Source: Prototheca cutis (lineage: Eukaryota > Chlorophyta > Trebouxiophyceae > Chlorellales > Chlorellaceae). From it: 64,000 bases of DNA. The stretch spans positions 155,472-219,471 of the forward strand of contig BCIH01000011.1 in assembly GCA_002897115.2 (NCBI GenBank), in the 5' to 3' direction. Below the pieces are notes generated by a model. It ran no database searches. It had not been told where the DNA came from and was given only the letters and a program-made list of their open reading frames with translations. The translations under genes were made by a program, and so were the position numbers. This document shows, in pieces, positions 23,322 to 34,312 of the stretch (position 1 is the first letter of the stretch; each line of letters begins with the position of its first letter).

Positions 23322-25565
23322 TTCCTTCCACCCACCCACATAGAAACAAACACCACCACCCCTCCAAGGCCCACCAGGTGGTAAAACCCAAAATTCCCCA
23401 GCTTGAACAGGGAAAAGTAGGTGGCGGCACACATGTAGGCCAGGGGCAGTGCGATGACCAGCTGGTTGAGGAATTCCGCATGGATGACCCAGGCATGGAT
23501 GAGCAACGAAAAGGGCGACAGGTCCGGGTCGCGGCCCGTGGCAATGGTGGCCTCCGACCATACCACCGTCGCCGACGCCGCACCGGCCACCAGCGCCTGC
23601 GCCCGAAGCGACCAGGGCTTGACCCGGCACGTGCAGAACCAGGCGGCCACCGCCCAGCGCCCGCTGGCACCCGAGGGTGGCGCATAGATGCCCAGTGCCC
23701 GCGACTTGCACACGCTCTGCAGGTGCATCGCCCGCTCCACATTGATCATGTACTCGCCCCGGCAACCTATCAATTTTTGTTTCTTGGTTCCTTTATATGC
23801 ATTATTGCGTTGACTGATTTGTTGGCAGGGCAGAAGGCATGGTGCAACTACAATCACACACACACCCCTTTCCACATGCCCACACAAACCCAAGCGCACC
23901 GACAAAGTGTGCAATGGCGGCTTTGCCCCGGGCACGCAGGCGAGCGAGGCCCGCCTCGTCCGAGGCATAGTCCAAGTCAGACTCCTCCAGAGACTCAATG
24001 TCAACACGGCCATGCCCCACCACGGCAAAGCTCACTGGCGAGTACTCCTCCAGATACCTGTTTGTTTGCGTGTGTGTATTTGGAGGGGGTGTTTTTGGCT
24101 GTCTGTGTCGCATTTTCACTGTGTGCGCCTGATATTTGGCCCGGTTTCCTTGGTTTCGGCCCTGCGTGGGCCCTGCATGGGCAAGAACGGCAACCTCCAC
24201 GCTTACTTGACCACAGTGTCTGAGAGCGCTCGGAGGTGCGGGTCGGACCGGGGGATCTGCTGCGTCGTTGCAAGCGTGATGGTCAGGACCTTTTCCAATT
24301 CCACCAATGCTTCGGTCAGCTTCTCCACCGACTTGCCCACCCTGGTGACGAGTTGCAAGTGCGGATTGGTGGGTGGCTGGGGAAAGGGGGCCCGCATATC
24401 TCATCTGAGCACAAACAACGCCATGCCGTTCCACGCACCTGTGAAAGTGCCATTTGAGACGGGACTCCGGGAAGGAGCGGCGCCACAGCGAGCGCGGAAC
24501 CTCCACCAGGCCATACCCCAGCAGCATGATGATGCAGAGAAGACCTGCGGGTTGTGAGATGACAGGATTGCTCAGGCTGGTGCCAGGGCTCCCGGCCGGA
24601 GCCTGGTGCACGGGTCGGCCCCCTGTCACCTTCACCTGGATAGAATCCCTCACTTCCGTGCACATTTGTGTGCACGTGAAAGCATAAACCCGCACACCAG
24701 AACAGAGCCCAAAGCAATATCAATGCTGAACGGACCATAGGCATTGGAGAGCGTGATGACCAGGGCCGGCAGCGTGGACAGCTGTAGCCGGTGCATGGCC
24801 AGCGCCACTAACACGCCCGCCACAGCCAGACTCCCCACGATCAGGTAAAACATCCACAGCTTGTGTAGCGCAGATCCCAGCCGCTTGAGGATTGTGAAGC
24901 CACCAGACGTCACATAGTGCTGCAGGATCGGAATGACCGCCCACGTCAGCACCTGTGTCGACCTGGTATGCGTTTTGGAGGAGGTAGGGGGGAGTTCACG
25001 TGCGTGCGGTGTGTGTGCTGGCTTGGGCCAATGAGAACCGCAACGTGGTGCAGCCATGGTCATCACCTCGCAAGACAGTGCAGCCACCTGGCCAAATCAG
25101 GCTGGCCGCCATCAGACTAGGCCGCAAAATTGACAATGCATTCCAGGCATGCTTGGGCTGTCCCACCCTTTTCACAACACGCCACCACCCATCCACGCAC
25201 CAGTAGGACACACTCCACAGGATGTCCAGCGCCGGGACAGCTATGTCAGCCAGCGTGGAATAGACGTCGATGGGGACCAGCGCGATGACAGACAGCGAGG
25301 TCAGCCAGGCAATGCAGGTAACCAGCACAGACAGGAGGGAGATCTTGGGCGCCACATACCTCCGCGTCCTGGGTGTTGGGTCGGGGGGGTGGGGCCGTTA
25401 GGTTGCGGGTGCGGTGTGTGGGCGGTCCCCGCTGACCGGGCCCCTCCTACCCGAGATCCTCCCATCTGTCCCGTGCAGCGCACGTGCGCCTAAGGCACAT
25501 GGATCTCACATGTACAGCACCGCCGCGAGGACCAGGCCCATGCTGACGCCATAAAAGGCCCACAT
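22384..25565 (-). CDS. LMBR1-domain membrane protein (LMBD2-like)
   Basis: Polytopic membrane protein of the LMBR1 family; LMBD2 members sit at the plasma membrane or Golgi and modulate receptor signalling in animals, while the algal role is unknown. Exons are 25565-25510, 25368-25201, 24962-24736, 24544-24439, 24341-24207, 24057-23900, 23766-23375, 23222-22923 and 22770-22384 (642 residues). Landmarks are VPIDVYSTLADIA, STQVLTWAVIPILQHYV, the near-invariant LLGYGLVEVPRSLWRRSF, ATVVWSEATI and FAPPLCYNFLHV. About nine hydrophobic segments occur, with a charged loop after the fifth and a cytosolic, low-complexity C-terminus of about 125 residues. The last exon could begin at 22794 instead, adding eight residues. 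Intron 7 carries a 36-nt poly-C tract on the plus strand. Confidence 0.9.
23284..23319. repeat. 36-nt poly-C homopolymer in LMBD2-like intron 7
   Basis: An uninterrupted C run on the plus strand, which becomes a G run in the transcript of the minus-strand gene. Its true length may differ because such runs sequence badly. Confidence 0.9.
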
Positions 25566-25936
25566 CCTGGCCGCCGGGTCCCGAAGTGATCTGGGCACGG
25601 AGGGCCCCTTCGGGACCAGGACGCGCTTATGGAACTTTCATGACATCATAGAGTGTTCACGACACATAACACCAACACATGACTAGGCTTTCTGGAGTCT
25701 GGCATGGCCCTGCTGGCAGGCAGGATGTTGCATGGCTTCGAGCAGGCAGGTGGGAATTTCCAACACACCCCTGTGACAAGCGCCAAACGCAGCAGGTGTC
25801 AATTTGAGTCCTGCGGCACTCGCATTGTACAGCTGCCCTGCTCATACACATGACAATTATTTTGCATGATTTGTGCACGCCTCGGGGTGTGAGTTGACCC
25901 GCGGAACCCGCGCTGGTCGCGGCTGTGCTGGCGGAC
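25566..25936. promoter_or_regulatory. Divergent promoter region, LMBD2-like and nucleotidyltransferase genes
   Basis: A 371-bp gap between two start codons in opposite directions, likely containing both promoters. No other feature is seen. Confidence 0.4.
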
Positions 25937-28473
25937 ATGGGGGATGCAGCGGCCGGCGCGATGCGGGGTCTGTCCCTAGCGGACGTTGCAGCCCCTGGAG
26001 CCTCTGGGTGCCAGAACCGACCGGAATTGCCACCAAACCTGCTGGGATCAGAGCTTCTCTCGAAGCTGCAGTCCGTGGGCAGGCCCGGGCACGAGCTGGC
26101 TGATCAGGGAGGCATCCAGATGGGGCCCCCACTTCGGGGGAAGACCGTGGGCCCTCCCGGCTTCCCCTTTCCCTCACAAGGTCCCCCGGGCATGTCCGGC
26201 GAGCCTGGATCCCTGAGATGGCCTCTGAATCTCCCTGGAGGTGACCAGGACGGGCAAGGTGGCGTGCCAAGTCAGGCGCGTGCCCCCTCGCCGTTAGTCC
26301 ACCTCGAGCAGCCTGGTCCAGGTGGGATGCAGCAGTTCCCACCTGGGGTTCTCCCACTCCTCCCAGGGCCACACCCACTCTCTCAGGAGGCTGCAGTAGG
26401 GCCGGGTCCTGCCGGCCTGCCACCTGTCCAACCGGGCGCCTTTTCCGGTGCGCAGCCTGTCCCACCGATGCATTGGGCCACAGGNCAGCAGCAAGCCCTG
26501 CAACAGCACGGGATGCCCCTTCCACCCAGCTTTGGGCAGGCACCATTGCCTGAGCGACAGCCCTGGCTGGGCCCGGGGCCTGCTGGTCCCGGCCCTGCGG
26601 CGCCTTTCATGCACCCAGGCCCTCGCAGCCCCCTGCCCCCCGCCGGTGGCGGCTGGCCGGGGCCCCAGTCGGCGCTGCCTGGGATGAATCTGATCCAGTT
26701 ACCACGGGGACGCGAGCTGTCCGCTGCTGAGGCTCACACCCTGCAAGGCCCGCTGTCGCGGCAGCTGGACGCGCTGCTGGCCCTGGCGGGCTCGGCCCTG
26801 GCGGCGGGCCCGGCCGCCGCTCACTTGATCCCTGGCCTGCTTCAGGGTGTGGAAATAACCAAGCAGCAGCTGGCGACGCTGGCGAGGACCTTGGCAGACG
26901 AGGGAGTTCCAAAGCAGGACGCCGATGGAACGGCCACGAATGTCGCTTCCGTGGCACAGGGCGTTGGCGTCACGACCAGGGTAACTGCAGCAGCCGGGGA
27001 GTCCGAGGCTCCTGGACTGGAGTCCAGGGACTCGGGTGCGACGGAGCGTTCGGGCTCCCCGACCCGCGTCGGCGACAAGGACAAGGGGGCTCAGGCCCGC
27101 CGTCGTGGTACTGGTACCGGTACCACCGCCACGACGCACAAGCCTGCGCCGGGGCGAGAGGGTCGGTGGGTGGACGTCATGGACTCCCGACACGATGGCC
27201 GACGGCCCGTTGTGGACATGGCCAGGCTTGATCGAGGCCTCCACACGCTGCTCCAGAGCCTGGAGCCGACGCCCGGTACGGCTTTCGGGTTTTTGCTGTT
27301 GTACACATATGCCCACCACACGCACGCACACGTACAATACGGCAGTAATGAAACAGAAAAAGGATTCAAACACAGGGGAACTGGCGGCGCAGGAGGCGGC
27401 GGTGGCGCAGGTGGAGGCGCTGCTGAAGAGCATCTGGCCCGACTCGACCGTCAAGCTCTTTGGCTCGGCGGCCAACGGCTTGAGCGTGCGCGGCACCAAC
27501 GACCTGGACGTTTGTGTGCAGCTGCCCGAGGAGTATGACGATCCGATTTCAAAATCCGAGGCAGCGGTGGGGCTGGCCGAGCAGGCGCAGGCCGCAGGCA
27601 TGACGGACGTCGTCGCGCACGCTGGGGCGCGCATCCCCGTGGTCAAATTCAGTCTGCCCGGCACGACGCTGCGCGTGGACGTGACCATCAACAACACGCT
27701 GGCCTGCGCCAACACAGGGTTCCTGGCGACCTACGCCGCGCTCGACCCACGTGTGGCGCAGCTGGTTCGGGTGATCAAGCACTGGGCCAAGCGCCGCTGC
27801 GTCAACGAGCCGTACACGGGCACGCTTTCATCCTACTGCTACGTGCTCATGTGCGTGCACCTCCTGCAGACGCGCGAGCCGCCGGTGCTCCCGTGCCTGC
27901 AGAGCCTGCCGCATGCCCAGGGAAAGCAGGTTCAGGGCTGGGACGTCGGCTATTGCAACGACGTACGCGTGTGTGTGTGTTTTGGGGGGGGGATTCAATT
28001 CGTTGTTTCGTGGTGTATTGTGCTATTGAGGAGAAGAGGATTGTTTGCCATTCATCCAGGGCGTGGTGTGTTGTAACGACACCCCCTCCCACCCACACAT
28101 CCACATTCCACAGTTGGGAGCGCTCAAGGGATTTGGCGAGGCCAACACACAGAGCCTGGCGGAGCTGGTGTGGGACTTTTTCGAGTACTGGGCCTGGCGG
28201 CACGACTATCGGGGCAGCGTGGTCAGCGTGCGGACGGGCGGGCTGCTGTCCAAGTCTGCCAAAGGCTGGCACCAGCGGGTAGGCCGGGAGCGGCACTTGG
28301 TCTGCATAGAGGACCCCTTTGAACTCAGCCATGACCTGGGCCGCACAGTGGACAAGCAGACCAGTGGCGTTTTGCGCAAGGAGTTTCTCCGCGCAGCCAC
28401 GCTCCTCCGCGACTCGCCCGCGCCGCTGGCCCAGCTGTTTGAGCAGTTCCGGGGGAAGCAGCAGCAGTCATGA
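25937..28473 (+). CDS. Terminal nucleotidyltransferase (poly(A)/uridylyl transferase family, URT1/MUT68-like)
   Basis: Adds untemplated nucleotides to RNA 3' ends; the closest plant and algal relatives act on mRNAs and small RNAs. Exons are 25937-27275, 27376-27962 and 28114-28473 (761 residues). Residues 1 to about 445 are low-complexity Pro/Gly/Gln sequence, as in URT1-type enzymes. The catalytic domain starts near 447: the helical FGSAANGL motif is followed by NDLDVCVQL, giving the two metal-binding aspartates, and the third is in TLRVDVTIN. The PAP-associated domain has HWAKRRCVNEPYTGTLSSYC and LAELVWDFFEYWAWRHDY. The histidine that would favour UTP cannot be judged by eye, so U versus A specificity is open. 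One ambiguous base at 26485. The gene is convergent with the golgin gene. Confidence 0.9.
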
Positions 28474-28739
28474 TGGTGGGGGATGGATTCTTCTCCGTTG
28501 CGGTTCATACCGACCGTGAAAGTCTTAGGGTTGTTGGAATTCACTCTCTCCGCGACCAGTGCTCGTTTGAACTCTGCCATGTGTTCTACGCACGAGGAAA
28601 CTGTCAAAAGACACGGCAACAGCGGTCTGTGGAGACCTGATGACACGATCAGTGTAGCCAAGGGGTGAGGTTGGTCGGGGGAGCAAAGTGCTTCGAGAAA
28701 GGCATTTGCATTTGTGTGCGGGCGATCTGAGTAACGAAT

Positions 28740-31298
28740 TCAAATGGCGGGCAGGCCCGGGTTGACCCAGGGGGATGTGGGCGCACCACCGCCATTGACA
28801 GCCGCAAACGGAAAGGTTTCTGGGGGCGCCGAGGTCGTGGTTGCCTCCTGGTCTGTACGTGGCGCCGCAGTCGCATATGGCAGTGGCGGAGTGGACTTTG
28901 CGAGTGGGACGTAGGCAGGCAGGTCTGGCGCCCGAGGGGCTCCCGTCGGCGCTCCGGCACTGCTCCCATCTTCATCGCCCGGCTCGGCGGCAGCTTCCTC
29001 CAAAAAGTCGATCCAGGAGGAGGCGAGTGACGGCGCGCGGACGTGGAGCGGCCGTGGCCCTGTGCCGGCCACATCCCCGGCGAGACTGGCGGCGCCGGCG
29101 CGGCGCCCCCCGGCACGCTGACTCGCTGCAATCTTGCCCTTGTCCTCCTCAGACAGCCCCAGCATCCTGTGTTTGTGTGTTGTTCGTGTACGTGCAGGTA
29201 GGTGAGTGAGTTTCTTTCAGCAGAGGCAAGGACAACGGGGTGTGGTGGACTTCAAACTCAACCCTTGGGCAGCAGCAACCTCTTTCCGGACAAACCAAGC
29301 ACCGCACAAATCTGCCCCTCCCAAACCAGAAGTGACAAACAAGCACAACAACGTACTTTCCCATGAGATCAAGGACCTCGGCACTGCCGCCGCGTTCGAA
29401 AAAGGTGACGAGCATCTTGACCACGATGCGCCGGTCGATGGCGGCGGCCGCGTCTTCAGCGAGTGCCGCGGCACGACGCTCGGCCGCCGCGGCGCGGTCT
29501 TCGGCGCCCGCGGCGCGTACGGCTGCGGCAGTGGCGTCTCGTCGCGCGGCGGCCGCGGTTTCGGCCGCTTCGCGTTCACGGGCAGCCGCGCCACGCGCCT
29601 CTTCCTGGGCCCGCAGTGTCGCCAGCCGTGCCGCATCGCCCGCATCACGCGCCGCGGCCAGCGCTGCGGTCAGCGCTGCTGACTCGGCACGAAGCCGTTC
29701 CGCGGCTTCGCTCTCGTACGCCAGCTCCTCCATCGCCCGCGTGAGATCCGCCACCTCCCGCTCACGTGCGGAAGCCAGCTGCTCCCATCGGGTGCACTCG
29801 GACTGCAGGTGCTCGAGCGCTGCCGCGGCGTCCCCCGCTGCAGACAGCGATTGATTCGCAGTCCCCGGCGACGACCCATCACCAAGCTCGCCGGTCCGAC
29901 GCAGACGTTCAACTTCCAGCTTCACCTCAGCTTCCACGCGCCAGCGCAGCCGCTCCTCCTCGTCGTCCTGCTCCGCCAGCATCTGCTGCTTCAGCCGCGC
30001 CAGCTGTTGCCGAAGGGCAGCGGATGCCCCTACCTCGTGCTCCAGCTCCACCACCCTGTCAATAGCAGTTGTGCCCGTTGCTGTCTGGGCCAGGTGACAA
30101 GGGTGTGCTTGTTGGACCACCTATGCATTCTTCACACCACAACAATCAATCAACGCATACACACCTGGCTTGCAATGCCTGGACCTCCTGCTCCAGTGCT
30201 GCCGTGGCAGCCATGTCGGCATGCCTGGCACCACTGGCCCCAGCCCGTGCCGCCACAGTTTCTTCCCGCGCCAGGCGCAGCGCGGCCTGCAGCTCGCCGA
30301 CCTCGTGGACATGCGCCGCGCTTTCTTCCTGCGCTGCCAGCTCGGCGCACTCAGCACGCTCGAGGGCCGCATCGGCCTCGGTCGTCGCGCGCGCCGCCTT
30401 GCGCGTCGCGGCCGCGCTTTCCTCCCGGGCCGCCGCGGCTTCCTCACGTGCCGTGGCCAGCTGTGCCGATAGGCGGTCGGCCTCGCTGGCGTCGTGCAAA
30501 GCCAGTCGTGAAGCGTTTTCCTCCCGCGCAGCACGCAGCTCGCCGCGCAACTGCTCGATCTCGCGCGCCGTGCTTTCTTCCCGTGCCGAGTCTGACGTTT
30601 GCATAATGAGCTGCTGCTTTTGCAATGCAGCGATCGCCTCGCGCTCCGCCGCCCTTGTCGTTTCGAGCTCCCGAACCAGCGCCGCTCGAGCATCGTCGAG
30701 CTCCCCCACCGCGTCGCGTGCCGCCGCCTCGCGCGCCGCGCTCTCCTCCAGCTCGATCCTCGCCCCGTCAAGCTCGTCGGCCTGCCGGGCCAAGTCGCCA
30801 TCACGGGCAACGAGCTCCCGCTGCAAAAAGGCCACCTTTTCCTGCCTGCAATTGCATTGTTATATTGCTGACTTGGTGAAGGAAGAAAAGCTGGTCCCAA
30901 GAGATAGTTTTGCTCCCAGAACAGCCCCCCCCCCCCCCCAAAAAAAGAAAAATAAAAATAAATAAACAAACAAATCCCACGCAAGCAGAGACAAAAGCCT
31001 TGCCAAACACAGAAACATATCTGGCTGCTCACAGCAAGGCGATGGCTTCGGCGGCCTGGGCGCGATGCGACGCATCCCGCGATTCACCCTGCCGAGCCAG
31101 GTCCTCCATCTCTGCGGTCAATCGCTCCACCGCAGATGCAGCCGAGCGCCGCACAGCCTCGCTCTGGATGGGCACCATTGTGTGAGGTCGGAGGTCTGAG
31201 CAATGAGGCACTTGCATGTGCCGCATGCAAAGTCACCATTGGGGCGAATGGGCAAGGGAACGGGCCGCCCAGCGTAGCACTCGTCTTCCTCAGGAGGG

Positions 31299-31330
<32 letters not shown>

Positions 31331-33110
31331 ACACCCCACCATCCGCCCCCTTCACCCCTCAAAAACCCACACCCGCCCACCCAGACCTGTTCAAGTTCCG
31401 AGCACAGGTCCCGTTGCTGCTCACTGGCCCGCTCAAGCTCCAAAAGCAATTCGGTCCGTTGCCGCTCGGCATCAGCGCGCTCGCGAGTCAGCGCCTCACA
31501 CGTCGACGCCAGCTCCGCCTCGGCTGACCGCAGCCGCTTGGCTTCGGCCTCGACAATGCGCAGCCGGGCAATTTCGGCCTCGGCGGCCTCAAGCCGCCGC
31601 TGCTGCAATTCGTTGTCGGCGGCTGACTGGTTTGATTTGAGCTCAGCCCCCTGCTGATGGCTTTTGACAATGCTGACAGGGGTTGTCCCCGTCGGTGGCG
31701 GTGAAACCGCAGATGGGGCCTCCATGGTTGCTGCGACTTTAACGGCGGCCGTCGTTCCATCGCGTTCTGCTGCTGCTGCCTCGACAGTCAACAAACCAGT
31801 AGGGCTTGTGCCGGCAGCATCAAAGCTACAGCTCTCTCCCATCGGGCTGCTTGCACTGTCAAACGGCCAATCCACACCGCTGCCCTGGCCAGGGACCGTT
31901 CCCTGGCCAAACAGGCTTGCCGTGGCTGACGGAGTGTCGTCCGCTCCGGTGCCGAAGAATGACGATGGTGACGACGACGACGCAGCAGCAGCAGCAGCAA
32001 TAGGCGGAGCCGGTGGGGGCGCAACTGCCTTCTTGGGGGAATTCGCGGCAGAACCGCCATCCTGCGCCCCCGCCGGGTTGAACAGGGTCAGCGGCGCCTG
32101 GTGCGTCGAGAATGCCGTTGGGCCGGCTGCCTCCGGGGCGGGCCCGGTTGCCATGCCGCCGGGGACAAACAGCTGTGGCTTGGGCAGCCAGCTGACTGTA
32201 CGGGAAACGTCGGTCCCAGCACTGCCCGCCACAGCCGGGCCCGGTCGGCTCGGCGCAAAGGCCGCAAACATGTTTCCCGCAGCCGGCGCTGCTGCGGGTT
32301 TCGCTGTGGGTGCCGCCGGCGGTGCAAAGGGGAGTGCTGCCGGTGGCTTAGTCGGGCTCACTGGGGTGGGTCCATGCCCCAGCGCTGGAGGCTGTACTCC
32401 TTGTGCCGAAACACCCGCAACTCCCGAGGTCGAAGGACCGGGCGCCCCAGGGCCCGAGGCCGTCGGTGGTTGGGCACCGCTCACGGGTGCTGGCCGAGCG
32501 CCCTGCATCCGCAACTTCAGCGCCGCCAGTCGGGCCGCGACATCGCCACCGGCCGCCGCCGGCGGCTCAGCTGTGCTCGGCAAAGGTGGTGCCTGAGAAT
32601 TCGTGGGAGGTGGCACAGCCGGCGGGACCTGGGGAGAAGGCAGCGGCGCTGCATGGTGGGCGGTCGGCGGCTGAACTGCTGTCATGGCAGCCGTGTATGC
32701 CGGCAACGTGGTGGGGCCGGCAGCATGGGCCGCCCCAGGTCCTGGTGATGGGAAGGGGTGTGATGCCAAAGGTGTGTAGGTTGCAGCCTGTGCCTGCTGC
32801 AGCTGGAAGGGATCGGACGCAAAGGCGCCATCTTCCGAGACGTCATGATCTGCATCGTGCTGTCCCGTGCGGTGCGACCAGTCCTCCTGCAGGCGGTGGG
32901 CGGTGGCGTGGTCGGGGGACACGCGTCTCCCCTTGCGCCTGGGAGACATACCCAGCCGGGTCCTCCCGCATTCTGGGCTCTCGGACAGCCTGCCCCATGC
33001 CTCACCTGGTGAATGGATCGCAGCTCATTAGCCGTCTCGTATGCCTCGGCAGCAATGACCTTGGCAGTGCTCTTCACCTTGTTGGCCACGGCATTCAGCG
33101 AATTCCACAT
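28740..33110 (-). CDS. Golgin with C-terminal GRIP-related ARF-binding region (GC3/GC4-like)
   Basis: Long coiled-coil tether of the Golgi. Exons are 33110-33006, 32886-31387, 31163-31033, 30845-30165, 30055-29357 and 29166-28740, giving 1180 residues. The N-terminus MWNSLNAVANKVKSTAKVIA resembles plant GC3/GC4 starts. A Pro/Ala-rich disordered segment of about 350 residues follows, then roughly 550 residues of continuous coiled coil rich in Glu, Ala and Arg. Near residue 1015 comes DRRIVVKMLVTFFERGG then EVLDLMGKMLGLSEEDKGKI, the GRIP-related (GRAB) block that binds ARF1 in Arabidopsis relatives. A tail of about 120 residues ends the protein. The coiled-coil exons give very long antisense frames that are not genes. 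Introns 2 and 3 contain poly-C tracts. Confidence 0.88.
31300..31330. repeat. 31-nt poly-C homopolymer in golgin intron 2
   Basis: An uninterrupted C run on the plus strand, hence a G run in the pre-mRNA of the minus-strand golgin gene. A second, 15-nt run lies at 30925-30939 in intron 3. Confidence 0.9.
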
Positions 33111-33417
33111 CCCGCTGCGCGCCGGGCCTGGTCAGCACTGCTCACAGAGGCCTTACGTTTGCAACAGCATAGGAATGTATCGATCACATAAACACAGGAA
33201 ATGCATGGCGTGCCCGGCTGTGGAAGCGGGCATGTTGACAGATCACTTCCTCGCGTCGCTGCTCTGTAGCCGAACGGCAGAAAATGATGAGGCCTTCTCG
33301 AGATTCGTCGACTCCCATGTGAATAGGATGGGCATGCCTCCCAAACAAAATGCCTATTGGACAGCATTCCCTTGCCGCGCCACTCAGAGAATGGGTTTAG
33401 TTCCTTCGTGGCAGTAG

Positions 33418-33624
33418 GACAGGTCGTGCCAGGAGCAGACCCCCACGGTGGTGTGCCACGGGCTGCTGCGCTGCACCAATGCGGAGTGCTGCCCTCCAAA
33501 CGGCGAGCATCGTCTCTGGAACAGAGACTTGATGGCGTGTCTGAACATGAGGCACATCGTGGAGCACCTGCGGAAGACCGGCAAGTGGCCTCTGCGCTTC
33601 CAGTGCCCAGCGCCGCAGTGCTGA
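33418..33624 (+). pseudogene. TnpB/Fanzor-like nuclease C-terminal remnant (zinc ribbon and RuvC-III)
   Basis: The plus-strand frame reads VVCHGLLRCTNAEC, then LWNRDLMACLNMRHI and LRKTGKWPLRF before a stop. The order (cysteine pair, WNRD[LV]xACLN, short basic tail) matches the end of TnpB and eukaryotic Fanzor proteins, where the aspartate of WNRD is the third RuvC catalytic residue (codon 33526-33528). An in-frame stop lies at 33415-33417 just before it, and the N-terminal domains are not found in the 300 bp left before the golgin gene. The fragment is therefore a 5'-truncated, dead copy. Confidence 0.55.
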
Positions 33625-33683
33625 TGAACATCCATCCATCCATCCTGGGGGTTTACAGCCTTTCCAACTGGGGGTGGAAACCC

Positions 33684-33725
33684 CCGGGGCTCCTTCCCTC
33701 TTCCGGAAAGGGAAAGCAGCCCCGG
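33684..33725. repeat. Imperfect inverted repeat (hairpin) between the two Fanzor-like remnants
   Basis: Arms 33684-33698 (ccggggctccttccc) and 33710-33725 (gggaaagcagccccgg) pair with one bulge and one mismatch around an 11-nt loop. It lies 60 bp after the plus-strand remnant. It could be an element end or an unrelated stem-loop. Confidence 0.5.
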
Positions 33726-34006
33726 AGGTGGTCCATCATTGAAGTGGTCCACCTTCCTATGGCCCTGCAGAGTGAAAATTTTCGGGCCATTCGTGATGCC
33801 CAGCAATCCCCAGGGTGATGTGACGCTGTTGCTGGCTGAGCTGGTTGCATTATTTTTGCACTCCATGGCAGCGAGCTCCGGGTGGGGTACGATTCCAGGC
33901 AAACTGGGGCGCACCCCACGACAGCGCCCGCTCTCCACCGGGGAGAGGAGGCGCCACACGAGGATACCGACAACAAAGTTACTGGATATTGCCTCACAGC
34001 ACGCGT

Positions 34007-34312
34007 TCAATGGTACTGATCCGTGACGCAGGGCCTGCGGCAAATCCTGGTGATGAAATCATACCAGGTGGAGCGCCCGGGAGGGGGATGTGCAAGGGGG
34101 ACGAGCTTGGTTTTGCGATCAAAAGGCGGCGGCCTTTTGCTGGGCAGGACCCATCTCTCCCCCAGGTGGTGGATGTTCCGCGCGGCGTTGACGTCGTGGT
34201 TCCACACCACACCACAGCTCTGGCATGTGAGGATGGCGTACTTGTTCCGGGCGGTGCTGCTGTTTGGGTTGCGTGCAGTGCTGCTGGACGGGTCACCATC
34301 GACTGCGGGGCA
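34007..34312 (-). pseudogene. Second TnpB/Fanzor-like C-terminal remnant, opposite orientation
   Basis: The minus-strand frame reads KYAILTCQSCGVVWNHDVNA followed by ARNIHHLGE. A CxxC pair directly before WNxDVNAARNI is the classic end of TnpB/Fanzor zinc-ribbon domains; the RuvC-III aspartate is at 34195-34193. A stop at 34315-34313 interrupts the frame upstream, and the preceding DNA contains a CYAGIKCNRCS stretch in the same frame that may be the first half of the ribbon. The tail is about 50 residues longer than usual. No complete nuclease could be assembled. Confidence 0.55.

Noticed and set aside
29363..29854. Long Ala/Ser/Arg-rich plus-strand open frames opposite the golgin exons (also 30069-30965 and 31664-32596)
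   Set aside because: They are antisense shadows of coiled-coil and Pro/Ala-rich golgin exons; composition mirrors the real frame and no start context or domain is present.
33384..34043. Minus-strand 219-codon frame across the Fanzor gap
   Set aside because: It reads antisense to the plus-strand zinc-ribbon remnant and through the hairpin, and shows no domain.
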